A DNA stretch of 64,000 nt from Branchiostoma floridae (taxonomy: Eukaryota > Chordata > Leptocardii > Amphioxiformes > Branchiostomatidae). The position numbers and the translations under genes were made by a program. Location: positions 21,970,543 to 22,034,542 of the forward strand of contig NC_049988.1 of assembly GCF_000003815.2 (NCBI RefSeq). The letters run 5' to 3'. Numbering within the stretch: the stretch's first letter is position 1; each line of letters starts with the position of its first letter. Positions 31,637 through 43,600 of the stretch are shown here, piece after piece. The notes beneath the pieces were generated by a model. That model had not been told where the DNA came from and made no database searches. It saw nothing but the letters and a program-made list of their open reading frames with translations.

Positions 31637-34600
31637 GTAAATATAAACATAAACAAGTAAACAAATAAACAACATTGTACTGATATGGCAGCTGCCAGGA
31701 TACAGGCAGGATTCAGGTAAACATAAACATTAACAAGTAAACAAATAAACAACATTGTACTGATATGGCAGCTGCCAGGATACAGGCAGGATTCAGGTAA
31801 ACATAAACATAAACAAGTAAACAAATAAACAACATTGTTGTGATATATGGTATATGTTAGCCGAGAAGGGGAGAGAGGAGGACCTGGCAGCCGCCAGGAT
31901 ACAGGCAGGATTCAGGTTAACATAAACATAAACAAGTAAACAAATAAACAACATTGTTGTGATATATGATAGCCAAGAAGGGGAGAGAGGAGGACATGGC
32001 AGCGGCAAGGATACAGGCAGGATTCAGGTAAACATAAATAACAACAAGTTAACAAAACAACAACATTGTTGTTATGTGGTTTGACACAGCAATTTTAAAC
32101 GAAATAAGTCATGACATGGTGGTATAGTATACTTCACACCTTCAGATAGTGAGCGCCCTCCAGCAGAACGTACAGAAACTGCACCCAGAAACTCATACAA
32201 GCAGACACATAGAGAAGCCATTTAGCAATATGTAGCTTTCTTCAGTAAAATAAAAAGGGAAATATACATCAAGATAAACATCAATCCATTTCAGCGTATT
32301 GAAAAGACTGTTGAAATTTTATTAGTGTGAACGATACAGTTCTCTTAAGTTCAGTTCTTTAGCAGGGTGTTAGAGTGTACTTTTGTCTGGTTGTGCTAGG
32401 AGTCTCTGTTTGACCATCAAAGTTCCCATCTTGTTGCTCTCCAACCAGCCATTCTATGATATGTACAACAGGAAAGGCCAGTCCACAAAAATACATTTGA
32501 ACATCATCCCTTGATACAACAATTTTGGAAACGTGCCAGACTTTTTGCAAAAAAAAAAACCCTGCCGATCAAATTTTTTCTGAACAAGACTGGCAATAAA
32601 AATGTATTATTGCCATGACGACGATTGAGGGTACATCAATACAGCTCAAATCAGAAATAGACTGGAACTTCCCTGTCGCACTATCCCTGGCACAATATAC
32701 TAGCCAACCTGTAACATAAACCTACAGCCAGCAGAAATGTACTATCCCCAGTACAGCACAATGGTATGCCAGTGACCTAAACCTACCGCTGAGCACTACA
32801 GAAGTATTTCCTGTCTGCCTGTGGCGTATGGCTTGAACAAGCTCTAGAAAAGAAAATGTATCCTTCATAACATAACATAACAACCAAGACAACGTGATCC
32901 ATTGTGCAGAGTTCCCTGCCTAGTTTCAAAGGACAAATTCCTCCAGGGAGCAAGTGTGACCTACATTCCACCATTGCATACCAGAGATACATCTGGAACA
33001 GTTTTTTTGGGGGGGAGGGGGCTTGCATACCCAGCATACTGCATTCCTGTGGAAATGCCTGTGCAATTCCTAGAATTTTTGCAGACTGAATGCAATATAT
33101 ACCACTTGACGACTCCCCTGAGGCGTCGTCAAAAAATCCAAGAAGCAACAAAACAAATTGATGTGGCCTTAAAGGGACATAATGTAGAAATATGGCGCCA
33201 AAATTTCAAATGTTTTGAACTTGAAAATCACTCAGATTGACATTTGCAACTTATTTCTAACTTATCTGCGTCATTTTATCACATTTCTTGTGCTAATTAA
33301 CGACGTCAAAGTAAGCCGCGACCAAATTCACTTACTTCCGGGTAGCCTACGGGAAGTAAGCCGGCTGTAGATTTCCGAATCGACCGTTGCGGTCGCAGAT
33401 CTTCGGAGCTTAGCGGTGACTTTCAACAAACCTCAGTAACGATTCGAGCGAACCACCGAACGCGTTCTAAAGCGCACTTTGGCTCGCCGGCGAGTTGAAT
33501 AAAATGGCGGACGACTCAAGCGGCGGAGGGAAGTGCACATATTTCAAGACATCCTCACGGCTCAACAAATTCGTATCCATACGTTGTAAATATTGTTGTG
33601 CCGTGTAATAAGGTAGACTCAACTCGTATTGTAGAGAATTGACCAAAAACAGTGACTTTATTTTTACATTATGTCCCTTTAAAATGACACATTCAACAAG
33701 GAAAACCAACAATATGGGCTTCCAAACAATGAGAGGTACAAAAACGTTCAAGCTGGATACTTAAAACAATACCTCCATTGAATCAGTCCTGGAGGTAACG
33801 ACTGTAACCTCTGATGACCCCAGTAATGCCTGTGTCCCTGTAGACAGCATGACTGATTACTGCGGCCTGCTGGGATGTGTCAGAGGTCAGGGTGGGAGGG
33901 GCAGTTATCAGGGACTGTTGTGGTTCCTCTGATCTGCAAAGTAAACACGATTATCCATGGGTATCAATCATTTTTAGGCTTCAATCGCCTTTTTTTAAAG
34001 ATCTGAGTTCACCTTTATCCACGGGTAACCTATATTCGTTCTTTTAAAAAAACACGGTATTTGGATTATCAAGTCGAAGGATGGTGGTTTCAAACTGCAA
34101 TATTTGATATGTTTTTGTGTCTTGAAAATGTTGCAATTTCAGGCCAATGTTTGGCGACTTGATATCCATGAATACCCCGTAATTAACAGATATACGGTAC
34201 CCCTCAAATAAAGGTGAACTAGCGTTACTGGCAGCACAAATTTCTTTCCTTGGATTTTTGAAGTAAAAATGTAGCTATTGGTCAAGACAGGACTGTCTCC
34301 AGCTTTGAATTTCTTTCTGTCCCACTCATTGTTTGGGAGCCTATGCTGTTGGTTTTCCTTGTTAAACATTTTAAGCTCATGAAAAGCTCATTGTTTGTTT
34401 GTTATTGGAAATCTCCAAAATTTAGCCATACAGAATCTGTATACTACTCCTCCTGGCGTCATTATTTCATCACAAGCAAAAATCTATTGGCATTTACAAC
34501 ATAATAACTTAAGTTGTGCTCGACTTTGAACTCTTTTTATCCCATCCTTCCATTTCTTTTGAAATAAATGTGAAAAAAAATGACCTACATGGATATCAAC

Positions 34601-37600
34601 ACCCTTTTTCCTAGTCATTTGCACATTTATCCATTTTTCTTAAATCTTCATACTTAGTAGTGCAAAGTGAACTGTATTATTCCTCCCTGTCTCATTATTT
34701 CATTACAAACAAATTAAAATGCTTTTGAAATTACAGCATTACAACGTGCCCTTGGCTTTGAACTCTTTTCATTCTAACATTTATTTTGAAACAAATGTGT
34801 GTCCCCGCCCTGCCCTCTGACCCTGCAGATCTAGATAGAAAGGCAGATTACTAAGCAGTCCCCAGGGACGGGTAAGGGGAGAGGCAATTATGGGGAACAG
34901 TTGTGGTTTCCCTGACCCGAAATATAAACATGATTATCTATGGATGTCACTTGTCAAGACTTCTATTCTTAATTGTTTCAAAACATCCTTTTGTAGGATA
35001 CATGAAATAATCATCATTACGCAAAACTCGCACCATTCTAACCCCCAGTATTTGTGTAAGAAGTCAGAGGGGCGAGTAGAACAGAAATAAACAATATATA
35101 CAAATATCCTGACAGACCCGGGAATCGAACCCGGGTCCTCAAGATCACAAGACCAGCAGCCTAAATGACTGAGCCAAAAGCCTGATCGACAGGCGTTTGG
35201 CGTGGTCATTGGCGTGAGTCAAAGGAAGATGTTTTCAAATATTTTCAAAATATTTCTGTTTGATTGAAATGAATTAGTCTGTGTAACGCAAACTCCACTA
35301 TCCAAAGCTTGTAGACTCCTCCCTGGCGCGGCAATGTAGGACGGGCCTAAGAAGCGCGATTAAATCAGCTAGAAACAAATGTCTCAAGATGAACTAGCAT
35401 TACATCAAACCCCACACGTATCCATGCCCTGTATCCCCGTTAGATAGAGTGACAGATAGCCCAGTGAACCCAGTAATGTGTCTATGTATGCATGGGAAGG
35501 GCAGCCATCACTCAAATTGTCTGTTCCCCCTTTCAGATGCAGAGTGGAGATAAGCACATTATCAGTATTGGCAGTCCAGTTGTTAATCGAATTTGTTTAT
35601 TGTATTTCATACATAATCTACATCTATATCTACATCTACATCAGATTCTATATCTGCATCTACATCATAATGTTACATAGATTTTGTGAAGCCCAAACCT
35701 TCCCCTCTCATTTTTTAAACATCATTTCCCTTAAGTTTCTTTCTTTCTTTAAAAAAAAGGCTATTAACGTTACAGTTGCCTCTGCTTTGTGCCCCATAAA
35801 GTCCTCATCAACAATTTTCACTTCAATGATTTCTGGATGTTGGCAGTGTCTTTCTAAATAAGCTTACCAATCTATCTAACAGGAACTCTGGGCAGGATGA
35901 TGGCTCAGTGAAAGGCCATTGACCACTTCTAGGCACTGAACTAGTAGCTCACTGTAGCAGTCAGAAACAATTTGAGCTTTGGCAAGTCCAGCTACCTGAC
36001 TCAATGTTACAGTTACCAGTACATTAATGCAAGTTCACCTTTATACATGTATGTGGGATAATCTATATCTGTTGTAATATCACACTGCAATAATTTCAAA
36101 ATATTGCAGTTTGAAACCACCGTCCATTGACTTGCATGATTTCCCTACATGCCCTGTTTTTACCCTAGTAAGGATTTAGGTTACCCCTCGGATTTAGGTT
36201 ACCCCTCAGATTTAGGTTACCCCTCAGATTTAGGTTACCCCTCAGATTTAGGTTAGCCCTCAGATTTAGGTTACCCCTCGGATTTGGGTTACCCCTCAAA
36301 TTTAGGTTACCCCTCAGATTTAGTTTACCCCTCGGATTTAGGTTACCCCTCGGATTTAGGTTACCCCTCGGATTTAGGTTACCCCTCGGATCTAGGTTAC
36401 CCCTCAGATTTAGGTTACCCCTCAGATTTAGGTTACCCCTCGGATTTAGGTTACCCCTCGGATTTAGGTTACCCCTCAGATTTAGGTTACCCCTCAGATT
36501 TAGGTTACCCCTCACATTTAGGTTACCCCTCGGATTTAGGTTACCCCTCAGATTCAGGTTACCCCTCAGATTCAGGTTACCCCTCGATTTAGGTTACCCC
36601 TCAGATTTAGGTTACCCCTCAGATTTAGGTTACCCCTCAGATTTAGGTTACCCCTCAGATTTAGGTTACCCCTCAGATTTAGGTTACCCCTCAGATTTAG
36701 GTTACCCCTCAGATTTAGGTTACCCCTCGGATTTAGGTTACCCATCAGATAAGGGTGAACTATAAAGGTTACATCAAAAGCATGCCTTTTATAAAGCGTC
36801 TACATGGCCGCAACCACCCAGGGGTTCCCCAGTGTTTGTTTTGTGGGAGTGAAACCATGGTGATAATTGATTCGCTCGCTCGGTGGTTTTATTCTGTGGT
36901 TATAGCAAAGGACCAGATGTTATGACACCATATACACCTCAGGGTGGGCCATTAACCCTTAATTACTACTCTCCAAGCAGAGGTTAGGCTCCAAGTTTTT
37001 TTTTTAAGGTTTTATATTGCTTTCTATTTTGAACCATTTTCTTCATGTCTCACGGCTGCAAAACGTAAAAAAAGAAACAGCCAGAGCCTAACCTCTACTT
37101 GAAGTGTAATATATCACAAGTCAAGTCAAGTTTATTGTACAACGATTGCATCAGGTACAATGTATGGCAAAAGCATGCTTCTTTTAAAGCAAATCGTTAA
37201 AAACATGGCTGCCACCACCCAGGGGTTCTCCAGTGTTTGTTTTGTGGGATGAACCCATCAGTATAATTGATGTGTGCTCCTCCCAGGACTGCCTTACATT
37301 TCCCAGCTGACACTAAAGCTATCTGTCACTCTGTCTGGAGGGACTTGAGGGCAAGGCAGTCTCCAGCTTTAAATTTTTGCTGTCCCACTCATCGTTTGGG
37401 AGCCCATTTTGTTGATTTTCCTGGTTGAATATGTCATTTTAAGGTCATGAAAACACATTTTCATCAATCTTATGTATTGAAGTTCAGATTTTTGGGACGG
37501 ACGGGGGAAATTTTTGTCCATTCTAGCAAGCAAATTTGGGTAGGACTGTCTCCAGTTTGTGATTTTTTTCCTGTCCCACTTATTATTTGGGATCACATGT

Positions 37601-40600
37601 TATTGATTTTCCTGGTTAAATATGTCATTTTAAGCTTATGAAAGTACATTTTCAACAATTTCATGTCATTTCTGGATGGATGGGATAAATTTTTTCTGTG
37701 CCTACAAGAAAACATTTCCGTCCTGGGACAGAGGAAGGTGTACTGTAGACAGCCCTGAGACAGTGCAGCTATCTGTCACTCTGTCTGTAGGGACTTAAGG
37801 CAAGGGCAGAAGCCACTGTTGCCATTATTTATGTTGCCCTTGAATTAAAAGAATTAGTTGGGAATGATGTATAAAATATAAGTGGGGAAATTCTGGGCCA
37901 CACAATTGTATATCAGTGCTGTCTCCAGGACCCATCCCTCTGTCCTTGGATAAAAGTTAGCTTATAGGGACAGGTAAAGACTTCACGTTAACAGTAGAAA
38001 CATATATATAAGACCACAAAGTTCACAAAATTGGAAATCCTTTTACAATATACCAAAATTGATGATCGCTAGTTGTGTAGTACCCGTAAAGCTTCTTGTA
38101 ATAGCATCTAAATGTGTTGAACATCATATGTTTTACGTCCTACCTGTGAGAGAGTTACTAACACTCCGTGTAACATCTTTGCCTGTTCCTGGACGTGTCA
38201 CAGCGAAACAGAAGAAGAGTGAGTATCAAATAGGTCCATCGTCTGCCACTAGTTAGAGTTGTACAGTAGTAGTATTTTGTTTGCACGCAAAGCTTCAGAA
38301 TTTCTTTCATGATCAAAGGGTAGAGTAGAGTATTGGCACAATTTATCCTTGCATGATGTCTTCAGAGTTTCAGTTTTACACGGTTTGGTGTTCGACACAA
38401 CATTACAGGCACTTCGGAAATGACACACAGGCCCATTTAGCACCTGTTGGAGCTTCTGTAGTTCCTTTGCACCTAAAGCTATTTTCATAAAGATAGATTT
38501 AAAGTTTCCTTTAAAATTTGAATTTTATTTCCTGTCAGAACCTACAACAATGTACTCAGTGTATTCACTGGCGAGTTGATACCTATCATCATGATAATTG
38601 TATTCTAGAAGTCTTTCACCTTGAATAGTCACATTGTCTTAAGTTATCCAGACTGGAATTCACCCATATTTTACATACATTGTATAGGCCCTGGAGGTCT
38701 TCAATAGTCACTTTCTTCAGTCAGTGAACTAAAGCTAAAGCTTAGTTAAACTATGGATGGTGAAACACTAGCAGCAATTATCAACAGTCTCCTGGCTCCT
38801 GGAATTCAAACCTGCGCCAAACTTGGGCCACCAAAAAAACGCCACTAAACACTACACCAAAAGTTTGGACCATTTCGCATGGTCAGTTTGGCAGCACTTG
38901 AATCCCACTGTTACAGTGGTACCAGGTTATCACTAGTCTGTGTAACACAAACTCTGCTGTCCAGGACTGCAACTGGCCCCTGCCCGCGGAGGGGCCCAGC
39001 GGATGTTGGGCGGGCTGCTATAAGCGAGATTTATTCAGGCTAGGTTATTAGATGCCATTGGCTGTAGGAGAAAATGGACAGAAATGACTTCATCACTTTT
39101 CGGAGATGATATCTGCAGGGAGGGGATCAGATTTCCCCCAGGAATCCGATGTGTCATCACAGTCATCAGGGGAAAACCTGCCCTTAACATGATTACATCT
39201 CTGTAGCCTGGATGCCAGACTGTTTCATTTCATTTCATTTTATCTATTTTACCAGGGTTAAAAAAAAACACTTAGCTACAGCCTGTTTTCAGGTGTCCCT
39301 GGACGCATATATATTGTTAGCTCACGAGGGGTAACCTATATCCGTTGTTTTTAAAAACAGGTTATTTAGGGATGTCAATTCGACGAGTGGTGGTTTCAGA
39401 CTGCAGTATTTTGAAAATGTCGGGTACACTGAAATATTTTGAAAATATTGCAATTTGAAACCATGTTTTTTTTTAAACAACGGATATAGGTTACCCCGCA
39501 GATAAAGGTGAACTAGCGTTAACTGAAACAACATGATTTGACATACACAGAGTAACTTAACAGGTAGCAACGTAACCCTAGTTCACCTTTATCCTTTGGG
39601 TAACCAATATCTGTTGCTTTTAAAAACAGGGTATTTGGGGATATCACGTTGATAGACATTTTCAGTACCGGTATATAATTGCAGTTTAAAACTACCACCC
39701 GTCGGCTTGATGTGCCTAGATACCGTGTTTTGAAACACAATGGATATACGTTACCCAACAGATAAAGGTGAACTAGCGTTAGGTCCTGCTAATGGTACTA
39801 TATCAGTCCGTTTTTGAAAGCTGTTTCCAGGGCTTACACAGGCTAGCTCCTTGCATCAAGGGCCTGCACAAGCCAGCTCAGAGACTCAGAGGCCTGTGTA
39901 GGCCCTTGAAAAAGTCTGGTAACCAGCCTACCATTTTAAGGGAATTATAGATTATAAAGAAAGATTCATGATTTGAAAAGTGTTTCTGTTCTCCCAGGCT
40001 CAGAATACAGTACCTGTTTTCTGCAAATTTATCACATTGCTTGTCAAATTGTAAATATTTGATTTTTTTCTTCAATCTCAAAAATTAACGAGTTTTGCTC
40101 AGTGCAAGGCCTCAAGGGACCACTTTCGGGCACTGGCCTAAACACTTACTGGAAGAGCATCCCTTTTCCCTAAAACAGAATCATCATGATGATCTTAAGA
40201 CCTATCTTTGAAATATGCTGTCACAGTTGTGTTCTTCTTCTTTGTAATTCAGATATGGAAGTTGAATATCCATGTTACAGTTTATTCAAAACCCGACGCA
40301 GCCATTGGAGCCAAATGCTTCCACGTGGCAGAGGGTAGCTTACCAACCTGTCCACCCCTCCACCCTCCCCACAATGGTACAGCCCTGATTTACACAAGGC
40401 AGGCCTGCTGTACCTCATTGTACCAACCTGCCCACCCCTCCACCCTCCCGGCAGTGGTACGGCCCTGATTTACAAGGCAGGGCTGCTGTATCTCATTGGC
40501 AGCCTGTCCACCCCTCCACCCTCCCCACAGTGGTACGGCCCTGATTTACAAGGCAAGGCCTGCTGTATCTCATTGTACCAACCTGCCCACCCCTCCACCC

Positions 40601-43600
40601 TCCCGGCAGTGGTACAGCCCTGATTTACAAGCCAGGCCTGCCCACCCCTCCACCCTCCCAGCAGTGGTACAGCCCTGATTTACAAGGCCAGGCCTGCTGT
40701 ATCTCATTGGCAGCTTATTTTCACAACTGTGAAGTGCCAAACGTCCCTGCCTGACAACCTGTCTCCTACAAGACATCTGGTTTACCTAAACCCTGCACGA
40801 TTCCTTCAAGAAGCAACCCCGGTGAGGAGCTAGAGCCTTAAAGATGCTGTGCTGTTTCAGGGGCTACCAGAGCCGAAAGCAGGCGAAGGCCATGAAGGAA
40901 CAAGAAGACCAGGAGCAGACTCCTTCCGCGCCCGCAGATGACCCCCCCAAGACGGACGGAGAGGCGACCCAGCCCCAGGAAGAAGAAGTCGACATCGACC
41001 TCAACGACCCCGAGGTGGCGAACGCGGCAGCGAAAATCCAGGTACCGATCTCTAAAATCCGTAACCCTTTCCTCACTTCTCTCCCTGCATCCTTTCTGTT
41101 CACATATTTCACTACATGCTCCTGACGGCTGCCATCTTTACTGTAGAAAAGGCAGGGAGTTTTTAGCACCTCGAACCCCCACCACAGCTGCAAGGTGGTT
41201 GTTTTTCTGTCAGAAAAAACATTTCAATACTGAGCTAGGGGATTCTGTGGGCCTAACGAGTGCTTTGGGGTCGATTTCTGTGGCTTGAAATTCACCTGGG
41301 GGCGAAATTTGTATTTGTGATGCAGATGAGGCTTCTGTGTGGCTCTCATCTGCATTTTATGTCTTTATGTAGGTTAGAGTGTTTTTATTCAAGGTGCATG
41401 GGCATAGATTTGTCTGGAAATGATCTCAAAAAGCATGTTGGATGTTGTGTTTTTATATCTGAAGGTAGATATGAATTAACCTAGATATAATTATTTCCAG
41501 AATTTTATGCTTTTTGTGATGATTTTATGAAACGTTCGTTGATGCAAGACAAAAATATCTTGCTCGTTAAAGACGCTTTCCTCACAAATAGAGTGATTTC
41601 CTGAATGGTGTGAGTGAAAAAAAATTATTTTCATATATTCATTGCTGCAAATATAGACCAGTCACCACCAATTATTATTTCATCTTGTTTGATCATGTTT
41701 ATTTATGATGCTTTGAATAGGGAAATTTTTTTATTACTATGTATCAATCCAAATACCCACCTTTGATACTATATTCTTCCACAAGTGAGAGAAAATATCT
41801 CTAAATGGTGCGATACAAATATAGACCAGTCGCTTCCAATTATTATTTCATCTTGTTTGATCATGTTTATTTATAATGCTTTGAATAGGAAAAATTTTTT
41901 TATTACTATGTATCAATCCAAATACCCACCTTTGATACTATATTTCTCCACAAGGAGAAAAAATATCTCTAAATGGTGCCATGCAAATATAGACCAGTCA
42001 CTTCCATTATTATAATGCTTTGAACAGGAAAATTTATCATATTACTATGTATCAGTCTAAATACCCACCTTTGATACATTCCTCCACGAGTCAGAAAAAA
42101 ATTTCTCTAAATGGTGCGATTGTCGGTTACCTGAGGGAGAGATGAGATGGTGGCTATAAAAAGATGAAGCTGCACAAATGGAGGCAGCATCCCAGTGGTA
42201 CCCAGAGGAGGAACCTGCATATTGAAGGGTGCTGAATAATGAGTGGGGTGAACATAAAGGAACAGCAGTGGGGAAATGGGGCTGTAAATATTAGATCCTA
42301 TAACACAGCAGTAAGAGCTAAGTATAATATTTTCTTTTTGGTAACTTAAAGATTTAATTTTTCTGAAACATACAGGTATGTAGTGTTTTGATCAAAAATG
42401 GATATAGAACATAAAGGAACAGCAGTGGGGAAAATGTGCTGTAAATACAGTATTATATCCTTCAGTAGAGGGGTGCAAGTATACATTTATGTTGTTTTTT
42501 TTTGGGGGGGGAGGATTTTATATCTTTTCAAATGACTGTGCAATAATACAAAAGTATTTCAATCAACAGAAGAATAGAGAATGCCATAAACCAATGGGGA
42601 ACATAAAGGAACAGCGCTGGGGAAATGGGAATGTAAATATTATATCCTATAACACAGAGGAGCAAGTGTGTTGTATAATATATATATAAATGTATTTTTG
42701 GTAGGGTGTAATTTTTCGTACATTAGAATTTGATTATGAGGCTTATCCTTTAGAATATAATGCAATCAAAAACCAGAAACCACTGGGGAAATGGGAGCTG
42801 TAGATATTACATCCTACACTACATGTACAGAGTATATTCAGTCTACTTTCATCTATTTTTTGGGGGGGGGGTCCATATCTTTTAAAATATATGCAATCAT
42901 GCCAAATTCTTTTAATCTAGAAATACCAGAAATCAGTGGGGAAAATGTGGTGTAATTGTGTCATCCTAGACCACAGAGGTGCAATTGTGTTCAGTCGACA
43001 TTTTATAATTCCATGGGAAAATTCTATATCTTTTAAAATGTATGCAATCATACAGAAGTATTTTAATCAACAAAAGAATAGAGAAAAACAGAAACCAGTG
43101 GGGGGAAATGTGGTGTAAATATTTCATTCAGCTTTATTAAGAAGCAGTGCATTTTTGTACATCATATGTAGTTCAATTCAAAGGATTTTAAAGAAAAACT
43201 TGGATTTGGCATATATTTTAAGATACCATCAATGAAGCACTGTTAATCATCTAATGGTAGAGAGAACATAAAGCATTAACAGTGGGGAAAATTATATTAA
43301 CAGATTTGAGCACAGAGGTGCAAAAGGTTTGATTAGAGTGCATTTTTGACAAGACTTAATTTTTTTTGGAGGGGGGGGGATGATTGGGACATGAAATGAT
43401 CTTTTAAAATGTATGTGGTCATGACAAAGTGTTTAAATCAGCAAATGTCTTGACAGTGGACAAACGCAATAGCATTAGGGACATATGCAATGTAAATTCT
43501 GCAGCTTTGCACATGTATTTTTGGTAGGACTTAATTTGGGAGAAATCTTCAATTGGAAGGACTGTTTCTTTGGAATGTAACTGTGCAGTCAGCAATACCA

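Noticed and set aside
31255-31668. Repeat proteins on both strands (LASRLST, RLGLLSGSN, FEHESNPSLP)
   Set aside because: The 30-bp minisatellite keeps all frames open. The only supported coding here is the exon from 31542 in its own frame.
36165-36592. 116- and 102-residue frames with RGNLN and GYPSDL repeats
   Set aside because: They follow from an 18-bp array (a multiple of three) grown inside a MITE. There is no start context or domain.
41641-43480. CRISPR-like array of repeats and spacers
   Set aside because: Units are 155-190 bp, contiguous and diverged, with no short repeat/spacer alternation, and the DNA is animal genomic.
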